Made by a program: the position numbers and the translations under genes. A stretch of 64,000 nt of DNA. Source: Acorus gramineus (Eukaryota; Streptophyta; Magnoliopsida; Acorales; Acoraceae). The first letter of the stretch is position 1. Each line of letters opens with the position of its first letter. Positions 1 to 11,245 of this stretch are shown piece after piece. The notes below the pieces were generated by a model. That model searched no databases and had not been told where the DNA came from. It saw only the letters and a program-made list of their open reading frames with translations. The stretch covers positions 9,097,129 through 9,161,128 of the forward strand of contig CM060851.1 of the NCBI GenBank assembly GCA_030737835.1, in the 5' to 3' direction.

Positions 1-350
1 CTCTCTCTGTACGTATATGTATATATAAACTCATACTTTATATATGTGACAAATCCTTTGTATGCTTCCTACAGTCCTCACTCTATGTCCCCTATCCGCA
101 TTAATTGGTGAAATATGTCAAATGGGTGCTCACATCATATCCTTATCACAACATGTGTGTATCTCAGTCTTATATGTGCATATTGTAAAGAACAGGGAAG
201 CATAGCTTTCATTATGATATCATGAATTAGATATCCTTCATAGGATGACAGAAAAGAAGTCAGACTTGGTAAAAAAGCATCACCTTCTATATTCTTCCTG
301 TTAGCATTATTTCTTGAAACCAAGTGGGACCTATTATTTTATGATAATGA
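1..350. repeat. Diverged extra copy of the EXO70 5'-flank motif
   Basis: No gene is seen. Around 155-265 the text resembles stretches near 1800-1860 and 44970-45040: a GTGTGTAT-like stretch, then AGCTTTC-ATTATGAT-TCATGAA, then a GACAGA-rich segment. I read it as a third, more decayed copy of the upstream flank shared by the two EXO70 units. The match is short and was made by eye. Confidence 0.35.
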
Positions 351-529
351 AATTCAATACCGACGCCAAAAAAAAAAGAAAAAAAAGAAAAGGAATTGAT
401 TGGATGTACATCTCAGTCGATTTTTTTACCCTTATGATTATTGGACAATACAAGTAGAGCCTCGTATTCATGAAGTGCTACTACAGTCGAATTGTTTTCG
501 TGATTAAACATGTCAATTTAAAATTGACC

Positions 530-1000
530 TCTATGATTTTAACATGTCGAATTAAAATGATTTAGTTACCACTACAATTGAGTAAGTAACTTTTATAATT
601 ACATCAAAGGTTGTAATAATACATTGTACATAAAATTGTTTTACTTGATCTTTATCTGTCAAGCATGACCTTTCTCAATAACATCTTTACCTAAGTTTCA
701 AAAGGTCAAAAAAATGAAGATTATATCTATCAATATATTTGGAAGATTATATCTAATTTCTAGAGTCTGGAAATTTAAGTAGTTCATATTTTATTAACGA
801 AATATAGCACGTAAATTGGCTGAAAGTATACATCAAAAACATGCAAAGGATTACTTGTAAATGAGAAACTCTAGTGATGCTATAAATAAGAAAATATTAA
901 TTCACAAAGTCGCTATATGCCCTTCAGTAATCCCAACACGAGTTCCTTTGTGTTCCCTTTCCATCTCTTATTCTATCTGTCTTGAAACACTACATATGTT
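530..1000 (+). repeat. 5'-flank segment shared with 16920-17400
   Basis: Several blocks occur in the same order here and at 16920-17400: a TTTAGTTACCA-TACAATTG block, a CATCAAA-GGTTGTAATAA block, a block near a (T)CTTTACC/TTTTCATCT position followed by TTCAAAAG, and TTGTAAATG followed by GGTGATGCTAT-like text. Neither copy codes for protein. The order of shared blocks favours a duplicated flank over chance similarity, although a dispersed repeat is not excluded. Confidence 0.5.
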
Positions 1001-1389
1001 GTAGTATATGTAACCAAAAAAAAAAACTATACAGGTTGTCAAATGGGACATAAATGTCCCTGGTGTGAGCAAGATACTAGGTAACAGAATGCATTTGTTA
1101 TTTCTCCCCTTAATCTTTCCTTGGGTGGTTCAAGAAAACAGCAATATATAATAGATGAATTTGAGAAAGTACGTATTTTATTTTTCATTTTATTTCATAA
1201 TGGTTTTCTCATTAAATATTGCTTAAATCTGTAACTTCAAATTTAGTCCATCACAACTATGAAACGTGTAGGCTAGCTTAATTGTGAGCTGGGCACACAA
1301 GTTTATCATGTAATTAAACATTTAATGAAGGATCATGTCCCCCGAAGATTCAAGTCATCCAACTATTTGATTAATCTTTAATTCCTAGT

Positions 1390-1756
1390 TAATAAGTTAC
1401 AAAAAACGTGTTTGAATGAAATGATGTTTTTTTGACAGTTTCCCTCTCACATATTCTTATCAAAATATGAGTTTTATATGTAGACCTTCTAAAGCAGCTA
1501 TCTTTTTATTTAATTTCTTGGAGTACCACCAGAAAAGCACATTAAGGTTGTCAATTTCAGATGAGCAACTAATTAATTATTTTGTAGGACAAGGCACAAT
1601 TCTCCCCCTCTATATACATAAAAACAATTTCCCTTTTCAATGATAAAATCAATGCATTCTTCTTACAATTTTCCTTCCTTGTCTGTCATCCTCATCTATA
1701 TATACATATATATCATCGCTTATGCTTATACAATTGCAAAGAAATACGTAATAGCC

Positions 1757-1803
<47 letters not shown>

Positions 1804-2480
1804 TATAGCTTTCCATATGATATCATGAAGATCAGGTGCCAAAAGGGAAGAATCAAAGACTTGGAAATAAAGAAAATCTTCTTAATTTCAAAGATGTGGT
1901 TAAGTATCTTCAATTAGTTATCGTAAATATTTCAACTATGAATTATAATACTGAAGACTCTTCTCATTATATGATGTCAATGTTGGAGTATATCATTTGA
2001 AATTATTTCTCGATACATCATCCTATCAAGGATTATGAGGTAATGAAGATTTGATAAACATATAAAATATGTCACTGCCAATCTGCCATCGGATTGGACC
2101 CTTTTTAAGACTAACAGACAACTGAAACCCGTGTCCTAATTATCTATCTCCTGTTTGATAACTACACTTCAATTTCTTTCGCAAAATAAATCATCTGTCA
2201 ACCCACCTTGATTAAAGCAATGTAATGCTAAGGTGGTCAACAAAGGCCTAATATGAATGGTTTCTCAAACAGTAAAATATTTCATGTTAGCTCATCAAGA
2301 TTTGCTGGTCAATATTCCAAGAGGGGACATTAACTAAGATATGAATTGGCTTTCTCTTGCATCATTTTTTGTCGTGCTAGTCATAAATCGCTGCGCGAAA
2401 AGTGCAAATTAAGAAGAGAATTCAAAACAAATCCATTTCTCTGTATATATATTTGTAATTAAAATTTAAATACTGTCGTT
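1390..2480 (+). repeat. 5'-flank block of EXO70 unit 1, homologous to about 43705-45560
   Basis: Blocks matching the region upstream of EXO70 gene 2 appear in the same order: GTTTGAATGAAATGATGT, TTATCAA-ATATGAG, AAGCACAT, ATCATCGCTTATGCTTAT, the TATGAT-TCATGAAG block, ATTATATGATGTCA, ATGAAGATTTGA, CATCGGATTGGAC and AAG-TTTGCTGGTC. No open reading frame of interest is present. In unit 2 the first block is separated from the second by an insertion of about 970 bp that carries a 60-bp array. Confidence 0.65.
1761..1803. repeat. (TA)n microsatellite
   Basis: Uninterrupted alternating A/T of about 42 bases. It lies inside the duplicated EXO70 flank but is absent from the matching place near 44950, so it arose or expanded in this copy. 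Confidence 0.95.
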
Positions 2481-2985
2481 GTTTGAAGATTTGAACATCA
2501 AATTATTTAGTGTAAATTCACAAACACTATATATCAGGTTTACGTGGAGGATTATTTAAGATTTATATGGATCAATTCTATCCAATTCAAGATTACTAAT
2601 TAGCATATTGAATAAGTAATTTTGTTTTTTGGGTATATTGAATAAAGAGTTTTATTAAATACATTTCCTTCTTACATTCCACAGAACAACAGTTTTTTAC
2701 GTCTCTGTAACCATCATACGCTGGAAAAATTGCAAGACAACTTAACCACTGTACAAATAAAAGTGTCCTTTCTTGCAAAGAGTCCATACAATTGAATTCA
2801 CGTATAATTCAATTGGAAAATGTTTCCATCCCAAATACAATCTAATGGCAATCCACACATATTTTAATTTTTTTTAAATTAAAAATATCTCCTAATTAGA
2901 TATATATTTTGATAAACAATGTATATCGTACTATTTCGAATTTAATGAACTCATTTCTAACAACTGCACACAAAAAAATTAATAA

Positions 2986-2988
<3 letters not shown>

Positions 2989-3053
<65 letters not shown>
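2989..3053. repeat. (TA)n microsatellite
   Basis: About 65 bases of pure alternating A and T, able to extrude as a cruciform. It is not part of a gene. Confidence 0.95.
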
Positions 3054-3056
<3 letters not shown>

Positions 3057-3516
3057 AGAGGTATATACCATGAGTAATGAAATATATGAGATTATAGTTG
3101 AGATTGTAAAAAAAATACGTATAACTGTGTCCTTTGTCACATATGGTAAGGAAGTATTGTTAATAAATACACGGTTATAAACATATGATTTGCCACTTTT
3201 TCTGGGAGTTGTTAGGATGGATCTCTCTGTTTGAATTGTATAGTATCTCTCATTTCAGTTTCTCTGTAGGGACAGTAATCAAGTGCTGTCCAGCAAGAAA
3301 AGGACACTCCTAATGATCACAATTCACAAATCCTTCAAAGGGCCTTTTGTCAGTGGTGCCAAATCAACAGACCAGAAAACTCACTTTGTCTTGCTTTCTC
3401 TTGCTTAAATAGAGGAATAACACTCCCATAAGATGGATGAATAAGTCCAAACCAGGTTTTTGTTTGCATATAATACAAGTGTACGGTTATACTAAAAATA
3501 GTGGAAAATAAACTTA
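3054..3516. other. AT-rich intergenic DNA, no gene seen
   Basis: I see no coding frame, RNA gene or recognisable repeat in this stretch between the microsatellite and the DNA element that follows. Confidence 0.6.
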
Positions 3517-5324
3517 GGAGCAGTCATTTTTAATGAATTTATATGGATATTATTTAAGTGATGAACTTTTACAGATTTTATAGACTTTCACGTACTTTTA
3601 TAGACTTTTATAGACTTTCACAAATTGATTTTCATAGACTTTCACATATTGATTTTCATGGACTTTCACCAACTTTTATAGACTTTCACATACTTTTACA
3701 GGCTTTCATAGACTTTGGCAGACTTTCACAGATTGACTCTCGTGGAATTTTACAGACTTTTATAGACTTTTGTAAACTTTCACATATTGATTGTCATGTA
3801 CTTTCACAGATTTTTTAGGCTTTTATATATTGATTCTCATGGAATTTCAAAACTTTTGTACACTTTTATAAATAGATTTCTATTGATTCTCGTAGACTTT
3901 TGTAGACTTATTTTTATATTTTAAAAATAACAAATATTCATATTTAACACGAATTATTTACACCCAACATAAAATATAATTTAACATAGTAAATATCGAT
4001 CTTCAGGTATATGAAATATATTAATGTTAAAAAAATCGTTTAAATTATTAATGGGCAATTAATTTAATTCATGACTTCAAATCATTTAAATTTATAATAC
4101 GTACTCTTCAAATCATTTAAACATATGAGTTGTAATTTTAGATGTTTTTACAGGGTTTTTTTTTTCCAGTTAATATAAATATGAGAATTAATACCTTTTA
4201 AAAGCCAATAGGGGGCTTTGTAAAGTTATTTTTCTCTATGTAGATTCTTATCTAAAAGTCACTCTTTTTTTATATTTATAGATGTCATTCCATATTTTGT
4301 GTTTCTTCATATGCTGTTTTATTTGTTATGTTTGGGATTTGATGTGTGGCCATGAAAATGGATGTGGCTTTTCTATCTTCACCTCTATAGTCAGTTTTTC
4401 TTTTTTCTTTTCATATTGTATTCTTTTATAAATAATGCAACCCTGTGACCTAGCTACTTGTGGGTAATTTCAGAATTAAGGGTTTGTTGTATCATAAACA
4501 TGTATAATGTACAGTAAATATAAACGTAAGAACAATATGCTTTAGTTTGAAAAAGAAAATAATGGTAGATGGTCTAAATGTATATTATATAATATACAAT
4601 AATGAAATGATTGATTGCAACACAAGCAAATCCACCATTTTCAGATATTTATCAAACATATGAGGTGATATTAATATTTCATTCATCTATATATTCATTA
4701 AAAAAAGATGATAAATAGAGAAAATATGAAAAAGAAAACTATGAATAAAATATGAAAGACATTACATAACCATTATCCATAAAAGAAAAAAGTTTTGTTA
4801 GAAGAAAAAAAGAAGATATTCACAATGCAATAATAAAAGTCCCTGAGAATCCCATCCATTTTGGTGGGATTTTGAAATGACTTTTTCCTTTATATTTCTC
4901 TCTCTAAAGTCCACAAAAGTCAATCACTTAAGAAAGTCTTTACAAATCCTATTTAAATTGAATAACACATGATAAAATGTTTACTACGAGGAGTCTCAAT
5001 CGAATAACGATGGACTTTTTGTCCATGAAAAAATATCTCTATCGAATAACGCTGGACTCTTTGTCCACGAAAAAATGTCTCAATCGAATAACGCTGGACT
5101 CTTTGCCTACGAAATAATGTCTCAATCGAATAACACTAGACTTTTTGTCCATGAAATAATGTCTCAATTGAATAACACTGAACTTTATGTCAATGAAATA
5201 ATGTCTTAATCGAATAACGCTGGACTTTTTGTCCATGAACCAATGTATTAATTGAATAACTCAAGATTTATAAATCTATGGACATGGATATTTTGTCCAC
5301 GAAAATCCTAATTGACCACCCCCC
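3517..5324 (-). mobile_element. Non-autonomous DNA element with G/C-run ends, copy 1 (old)
   Basis: This matches the 1251-bp element at 37374-38624 in opposite orientation. The right end reads AATTGACCACCCCCC, the complement of the other copy's GGGGGGTAGTCAATT start. The left end, GGAGCAGTC, is a worn version of GGGGGGGGTAGTC. Inside, in mirrored order, are a tract of GACTTTCACAGACTTTTA-like short repeats (3558-3900), an AT-rich middle, an ATCCCA...TGGGAT hairpin near 4850, and the 42-bp hairpin array (4990-5265). No transposase frame is present, so the element would need help from elsewhere. The superfamily is uncertain. No clean target duplication is visible here, which fits an older insertion. 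Confidence 0.65.
4990..5265 (-). repeat. 42-bp tandem array, each unit with a TGGAC/GTCCA hairpin
   Basis: Six to seven diverged units of about 42 bp, each of the form TCTCAATCGAATAACGCTGG plus ACTTTTTGTCCATGAAATAATG. Most units hold the short inverted repeat TGGAC-N5-GTCCA. Read on the minus strand the unit stays open for 14 residues (VDKKSSVIRLRHYF-like). This is a side effect of the unit length being a multiple of three, not evidence for a protein. Confidence 0.85.
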
Positions 5325-5726
5325 TATATATTGACATTTCAGTCTCTTGAATCAGATTATTTTACCAAATCTATTTCACATGTCAAATCAGATGCCAGCA
5401 CTTTTTATAAATCGACATGTTAAATCACATTTTTTATCTTTTATAAATTTTCATTCCCCTCTTATTTATATCTTAATTATAATCAATCAAATAATAAAAT
5501 TTTTATTATTACGACTTCTAACGAGAATATAATTAATGAATTCTAGTTACATAATCATCCATATTGAAATAATTACCTATATCAAAATAGCTTCCGTCGC
5601 TACCGTAGGAGGATTAGAAAACAAGTGAACCCACAGACATTGGACTTCAGTTTCACCCAGAACGAACCTTCTCTTCTTTCATCCCATGGTTGCACAAATC
5701 CCGAAACCCATTATAAATTTTTTTGG
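5325..5726. other. Intergenic DNA, no gene seen
   Basis: AT-rich sequence between two mobile elements. I see no coding frame, RNA gene or recognisable repeat. Confidence 0.5.
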
Positions 5727-6470
5727 GGGAATTGTTCAAATACCCCTAGGCCGATCCTCTCATTTTTTCAGCGCCACTAGACTTTAGAAAAAAAAAATTA
5801 CCCCTGCAGACTTATCCTCTTTTTTTTTTATCCCTCACCCCTGCCACATCACTTTTCCCTATCGAAATTACCCCACCCTTTTCCCCTGAAATCCTCCCCT
5901 CTCCACACCGATCTCCCTCTCACATTGCAGCCCCGTCTCCTGGTCGACTCCTCCTTATGGGGTGTCAAGCAAGAGATCAAGACCATGTCCAATCTCTGGT
6001 TCAAGATCTCCATCGGCGAGACCTCCCTCAACCTCTCCAACCTCCAACGCCCGATCCGAACCATCCACATTGTAGGCATCGCCGGCTCTTGCTGAGCAGC
6101 AGATGAAGTCGGCGCGGCCGAGGTCTAACTCATGCGCGGAAGTACATGATTTGTCTGAAAAGTTGATTTTTTTTTTTTGGGGGGGGGGGGGGAGGGTTTG
6201 ATTTGTTTTCACTGTTTGTGTTTTAATGAAATAGGTCATAGATGAATTCGGTGTGTATGTGTTTTTTTTGTAGAGGCGGCAGATCAGAATGAACGAGAAG
6301 ATGAAAGCGTGTCGTGACAAGGCATGATGAAGAAGAAGGCATGTAAACAATGTAAGAAAACATGGCCGTGACAGAGTTTTCTCTCATGTGTATTCTTAAT
6401 TCTTTCTTTTTCCACGTCATAATATCTTCAATTTGTCATCTTGGTTTGGTTTTCTTTTGTGGTTTTTTTT

Positions 6471-6471
6471 A

Positions 6472-6514
<43 letters not shown>
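6471..6514. repeat. (ATT)n microsatellite
   Basis: About 44 bases of the trinucleotide ATT. It opens spurious poly-Ile and poly-Asn frames on the two strands, which are not genes. Confidence 0.95.
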
Positions 6515-6589
6515 GTTTTTAATGAATTGATTATCAAATTGATGGGTTCTTGTAATTGCAAATTTTATATATGTACACTTTAATAAATT

Positions 6590-7960
6590 TATGTAATTGG
6601 TTAGTTTAATTCTGTAATTGGGCATTACATTGTAGTTTCTGAACTTATTCAAAATATGCTTTATAGCTCAAGTTGTTAGTTAATTGAACCACGTGATACA
6701 CTATTATTTTAGTACTGTTGGAGCTTAAATTAATCATCGTTAAATAGTCCTAGTTAGTTATATTATAGTTACGTCATAGTTGTTACATTGGATATGTTTA
6801 TCATGTTGTAGTTATATTGTATTTATTACATTGGATATGTAATGTTGGTTATTTTTTTGTTATTAACAGTTTCTGGTTTCTGTTCTTAGTGGTCTTTGTA
6901 ATTGGATTATGTCTATTCAGTAAATAGTAATTTCTGTTATGTAAATAGTAGTTTATTTTCTGTATATGATAGTTTATGTTTTGTAAATAATACTTTCTGT
7001 AATTTCATATTAATTTTTTTTAAGTTGTTATATTTATGTGATAGGGCATTACATTTTTGTACTAATGTGATTTACATATATCTTGCTCAAAGGATCTAAT
7101 AAAAAGATGTTGGGGGAAACAGGGGTTCCCCTAGGATATGTTGGCAGATGCACGGCTGGCTTAATAGTTAGTTTACCATATTTGTTTTTAAACAATCTCC
7201 CCCTCCATTCCTTATTTTATGTAACACATGTAATTGATCTCCTTAATTTGCATAAGATACACACACATCAGATTTAGTATAAAATTATAATGTTCAATCA
7301 TAGAATTATAATTACAACTTACATTATTGTAATAAAAAATTATATAAACTTCCATTTACATAACAAAAACTACCATTTACATAATAGAAATTACTATTTG
7401 CATAAATGAAACAATTCAATTACAAAACCTACTAATATTACATATTCAATGTAACAACTACAACAGAATAACTACTAATATAATGTCCAATTACAACTGA
7501 AACTGTTATTCACAAAATGTAATACCGCAACTACAACACAATTACACTAAGGATATCATGTAATGCCGCCCAAACTATAAGATAGAGATATATCAGTTTA
7601 TGGAATTAAACTAATGCCCAAACAATGTAAAACAACAATTATAGAATGCAATGCCCAGTGTAACAACTACAATATAACAACTATTAATGTAATATTATAT
7701 ATCATTTATATAACAACTATAGCACAACATAATGTAATGCCAATTACAAACAATACCCAATTACATAATTAAACCAACAATTTACATATATGTAAATGAT
7801 AGAGATTTACACAAATTTACTAAAATGTAATAACCATGTACAAATATTAAACACAAAATTACAAAAACTTGATAAGCATTTGCATAATATAATTGTTGGT
7901 TTACAGAAATCATTCACATAGCAACACTTAACAGAATGAAATGTAAAACAAATCAAGAAG
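6590..7960. repeat. Long imperfect inverted repeat (arms about 6590-7060 and 7290-7960)
   Basis: The clearest paired part is GTAAATAGTAATTTCTGTTA at 6918-6940 and the TATGTAAATAGTAGTTT that follows, against their complements AACTACCATTTACATA and TAGAAATTACTATTTGCAT near 7368-7405. The GGGCATTACATTGTAG text near 6620 also faces AATGCCCAGTGTAACAACTAC near 7650. The middle, 7080-7270, is not paired. A transcript through this region could fold into long double-stranded RNA. Confidence 0.65.
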
Positions 7961-8690
7961 TATAAACTCAGAACAACAAATTAAATTTGTTGCCATCTCT
8001 CATATATTTTTTAAACCATCCTCAAATGTGAATTTTATGGCTATATTTAGCTCTCATTCAGTTGATTCTATTGAATGAGTGGTCTAAACTCAATGATTAA
8101 TATCAAATATCCTTTACTTATTAAAAAAAAAAACCCCCAAATCAGTCAACACACATTAAAAATTCATTCTTTCTGAAACTAAGATTAACAGAACTAAAAA
8201 AAAATGAAATTAAAACAACCAACATAGAAAAGGCATCATCTCCTTTTCAGCATCACCTCTTCAGCTCTTCTTCTGTTATCAATTTCCGCCATCACCGCCA
8301 TCGCTACCTCCATTCCTGCTGATCCTGAAGTTCTTGGCTTCTCCATGACTGGATGCAAGTGGGAGATGATGGAGTGATACATACAGCTGTGTCACGGCAA
8401 CGGTGTCTAGTTCTCCTTAGTGACGAGGTGAGCGGCAGATCGATGAGCAACGAGGTGAAAGTCGATGGGGTGAAGTTGATCGGTGAGCTGTGCTCGTTTG
8501 GGATAGGAAGAAAAAACACTTGAAACGAGAAGAAAAAAAGAAAGGAGAATGATTTTAATTAATGAGGGGTAATATTAATATTAAAAAAATAAGAAAAAAA
8601 AATAATAGGACAAAGGGGCAGGGGTAAAAAAAAAAAAAAATCAAAAGAATCAAAGGACATGAAAAAAAATAGAGGGGTCGGGTCCAAAAA

Positions 8691-8891
8691 AATCCGCATT
8701 TAATTAACAACTCACAATGTCTACCTATTCCATCACCACCACGTGAATTTCCACAAAGCACCCTGTCAGCCCATGTTAGCACATCCGTGTCATTACACGC
8801 CTAATAAAACAAAAAAAAAAATTAAAAATAAATAAATAAAAGAAAACCAGCTCCCCAAGTCAACCAGACCGTAAAAATTAAAATAAACCAT
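8691..8891. other. Distal promoter region of EXO70 gene 1
   Basis: AT-rich and purine-rich upstream DNA between the palindromic element and the conserved core promoter. It contains CACGTG-bearing text (ACCACGTGAATT near 8740), a possible G-box, though one occurrence proves nothing. Confidence 0.4.
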
Positions 8892-8949
8892 CTCCCTCGT
8901 GTGATCGATCGGATCACATCACCCAACCCCACCTCCTCATCTATAAATA
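8892..8949 (+). promoter_or_regulatory. Core promoter of EXO70 gene 1
   Basis: CTCCCTCGTGTGATCG, followed at 8942-8949 by a TATAAATA box. Both also precede EXO70 gene 2, with the same spacing pattern (46561-46576 and 46604-46611). Conservation of this block between two genes whose more distal flanks hold unrelated transposons suggests it is functional. The start codon lies 68 bases after the TATA box. Confidence 0.75.
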
Positions 8950-9005
8950 CCCCCTCCCTTCCCTCTCTCGTTTACACACAAAAAAATCAGAGAAAATTCA
9001 ATCAA

Positions 9006-9161
9006 ATGCAACCAAAATGCATATCAAAACCCTCAAAAACCTCCTCTCTTTCTCCTCTTCCCATCACAGCCGTTCATCCACTCCCAAACACAGCATCACC
9101 AGCCATCACGACCGTCCATCGACGCCGATGGGCTCACCGAACCGGTCCTTCTCTTCTGTGA
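9006..9161 (+). other. Upstream ATG overlapping the EXO70 gene 1 start (possible uORF)
   Basis: An ATG lies 11 bases before the EXO70 start codon in another frame. It opens 51 codons that overlap the beginning of the main frame and end at 9161. EXO70 gene 2 has no ATG at the matching place. If the mRNA starts about 30 bases after the TATA box, this is the first ATG met by ribosomes, so it could lower translation of gene 1. Its peptide resembles nothing I know. Confidence 0.4.
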
Positions 9162-10975
9162 TGATGGAAGACAACATCACGTCAGCCGAGTCCATCATCA
9201 GCAAGTGGGACGTCGATTCCTCCTCCGTCTCCTACACTAAGGTCACCTCCCTCTTCTACCAGGACGACGACCGCTCCGAGGCCCTCCGCTTCATCTCCGC
9301 CGTCAAGGACCTCCAGCGTTCCATGCTCTTCTTCATCTCCGACCGCTCGTCCCCAGACTCGCATTCCCTTATCGTCACCGCGCAGAAGCTCATGGAGTCT
9401 GCCATGAAGAGGTTGCAGAAGGAGTTCCATCAGATCCTCTCCGTCAATCGAGACCGCCTCGACCCCGAATCGGTCTCCGCGAGGTCCTCTCTCACCTCCC
9501 TCAACTCGCTCGACGATCCACGCTCGGATTTCGAGGAAGATATTGGGGGTTCCGATGACGAGATCAGGCCAGACGGGGATTCGATGAACGAGTCGCCGGT
9601 TCCGATTCAGGCGGAGTCGGACTTGAGGTCCATCGCTGAGTGCATGATCTCCGCCGGGTACGGCAAGGAGTGCCTCGGGGTCTATCGGTCCCTCCGTCGG
9701 TCGATCGTGGACGAGTCGCTTTACCGGCTCGGGATCGAGCGGCTGACGGCGTCGCAGGTTCACAAGATGGACTGGGAAGTCCTCGAGATTCGCATCCGGT
9801 CCTGGATACCGGCCACGAGGACTGCGCTCCAGACCCTCTTCCACGGCGAGCGCGTCCTCTGCGACCGTGTCTTCGCCGACGCGCCGGAGTCGGTCCGGGA
9901 GTCCTGCTTCGCCGAGGTCTCCGGCGAGCAGGCCATCGGGCTGTTCTCCTTCGCCGAATCGGTCGCCACGTCGAAATTCAAGAAGTCTCCGGAGAAGATG
10001 TTCCGGTTCCTCGACATGTACGAGTCGATCTCCGATCACTGGGAGGACATCCAGTCCACGTTCTCCTACGAATCGTCCTCCGCCGTCCGATCTCACGCCA
10101 CGTCCGCACTCTTGACACTCGCCGAGACGATCCGGTCCGCGCTCGCCGAGCTGGAATCGGCGATCCAGAAGGACTGGTCGAAATCGGCGGTCCCGGGGGG
10201 AGGAGTCCACCCGCTGACCGGGTACGTGATGAACTACGTGGCTTTCCTCGCCGATTACTCGCAGAGCCTCGCGGACATCCTCGCCGAGTACCCTCTCCAG
10301 GTGCGGGCCCCACTCCCGGAGTCCGTGTTGAGTACCGCCACGTCATCGCCAACGAACGGCTGCGATGAGAACCTATCGATGAGGCTGGCGTGGATCATAC
10401 TGCTCTTGCTGTGCAAACTCGACGGGAAGGCCGAGCTGTACAAAGAGGTGCCGCTGTCGTACGTGTTCCTCGCGAACAACCTCAACTACGTCGTGGAGAA
10501 GGTGAAGGGCACGGATCTCGAGGAGATACTGGGGAGCGAGTGGGTCGCGAATCACGAGGCGAAGGTGAGGCAGTACGCGGCGAACTACGAGAGGATGGGG
10601 TGGAGCAAGGTGTTGTCGTCGATGCCGCCGTTGGATAGTGGGGATCGGACGGCGGAGGAGGTGGGGGAGGCGTTCAGGAGTTTCAACGAAGCGTTCAAGG
10701 AGACGTACATGATGCACGCCACGTGGGTCATTCCGGACGGTCGGATGAGGGACGAGGTCAAGGTGTCGATATCTCGGAAGGTAGTGCCGATGTATCGGAA
10801 GTGGTACGAGGCGTATCGCGGGAGAGTTGCAGGGGTCATAAGGTTCGCTCCGGAGGACATCGAGAACCGTCTGTCGGATCTCTTTTACGGGACCGATTTT
10901 TCGGGTTCGGGTACCGGTTCGGGTTGCGTGTCCGTTTCGGGCGGCCACTCGAAGGGTTCCAGGTCGTCACGGTGA
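9017..10975 (+). CDS. EXO70: Exocyst subunit EXO70, probably EXO70H clade (gene 1)
   Basis: A 652-residue single-exon protein of the family that tethers secretory vesicles to the plasma membrane as part of the exocyst. A Ser/Thr/Pro-rich N-terminus (1-48) with RSSTP and RPSTP motifs is followed by an MEDNITSAESIISKWD block (50-65), typical as I recall of plant EXO70H proteins. An acidic linker (about 165-195) leads to the Exo70 domain (about 200-630), with HPLTGYVMNYV at 398-408, WVIPDGRMRDEVKVSISRKV at 570-589 and FAPEDIENRLSDLFYG at 610-625. The C-terminus is Gly/Ser-rich. The start gives an N-terminus (MHIKxLKNL) identical in style to gene 2, beginning just after the TATA box. Over the 110 residues from EDNI the two paralogues differ at seven. 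Plant EXO70 paralogues serve in secretion, autophagy and defence; which applies here cannot be read from sequence. Family call firm, clade call moderate. Confidence 0.93.
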   Translation: MHIKTLKNLLSFSSSHHSRSSTPKHSITSHHDRPSTPMGSPNRSFSSVMMEDNITSAESIISKWDVDSSSVSYTKVTSLFYQDDDRSEALRFISAVKDLQRSMLFFISDRSSPDSHSLIVTAQKLMESAMKRLQKEFHQILSVNRDRLDPESVSARSSLTSLNSLDDPRSDFEEDIGGSDDEIRPDGDSMNESPVPIQAESDLRSIAECMISAGYGKECLGVYRSLRRSIVDESLYRLGIERLTASQVHKMDWEVLEIRIRSWIPATRTALQTLFHGERVLCDRVFADAPESVRESCFAEVSGEQAIGLFSFAESVATSKFKKSPEKMFRFLDMYESISDHWEDIQSTFSYESSSAVRSHATSALLTLAETIRSALAELESAIQKDWSKSAVPGGGVHPLTGYVMNYVAFLADYSQSLADILAEYPLQVRAPLPESVLSTATSSPTNGCDENLSMRLAWIILLLLCKLDGKAELYKEVPLSYVFLANNLNYVVEKVKGTDLEEILGSEWVANHEAKVRQYAANYERMGWSKVLSSMPPLDSGDRTAEEVGEAFRSFNEAFKETYMMHATWVIPDGRMRDEVKVSISRKVVPMYRKWYEAYRGRVAGVIRFAPEDIENRLSDLFYGTDFSGSGTGSGCVSVSGGHSKGSRSSR

Positions 10976-11220
10976 TGGGGTTTGGACTTTTTTTGGAGGG
11001 GTATGGATTCCTTTGTGTATTAAAAAAGAAGAACTATCGAGATTCTTTGGTTTATAAATAATGAAGAAACTTGTATTATACAAACATTTTGTACTTGTTA
11101 CGGCTTAAGCTGGTCGTTTGATTTGTTTTATTATTATTCTTGGCGCATTCTGTGGTGCACTCTGAATTCTGATAGTCCAACCGTACGTCTGTACTCTGTA
11201 ACAATGCGAAGTTTGAAAAA
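10976..11220 (+). other. 3' flank of EXO70 gene 1 (UTR and poly(A) region)
   Basis: It contains GATTCTTTGG-TTATAAATAA, a likely poly(A) region, and GCGCATTCTGTGGTGCA. Both blocks recur after EXO70 gene 2 (48770-48880), and weaker forms occur at 31320-31420 and 62440-62490. The flank resumes at 12335-12545 after the foldback insertion. Confidence 0.7.
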
Positions 11221-11245
11221 AAAAAAAACTATATTATTTTATAAG

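Larger units (their letters stand above)
5727..8690. mobile_element. Putative 3-kb palindromic (foldback or Mutator-like) element
   Basis: Both ends carry similar inverted pyrimidine-rich text: left GATCCTCTCATTTTTTCA and TTACCCCTGC, and right, read on the other strand, GACCCCTCTATTTTTTTTCA and TTACCCCTGCC. The inner part is a long imperfect palindrome (see 6590-7960). Between ends and palindrome sit GC-richer stretches (5860-6120 and 8240-8500) that look unlike the AT-rich core and could be captured host fragments; I cannot name their source. No transposase frame is seen. The class and exact borders are uncertain and no target duplication was identified. Confidence 0.45.

Noticed and set aside
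5039..5236. Periodic 14-residue protein repeat (minus strand), also 37462-37674 on the plus strand
   Set aside because: The 42-bp unit is a multiple of three, so any frame without a stop repeats. The conserved part is a DNA hairpin and there is no start context or domain.
9182..10210. 342-residue open frame antisense to EXO70 gene 1
   Set aside because: It is a shadow of GC-rich codons. At the matching place in EXO70 gene 2 the antisense frame is broken into short pieces although the sense protein is conserved.
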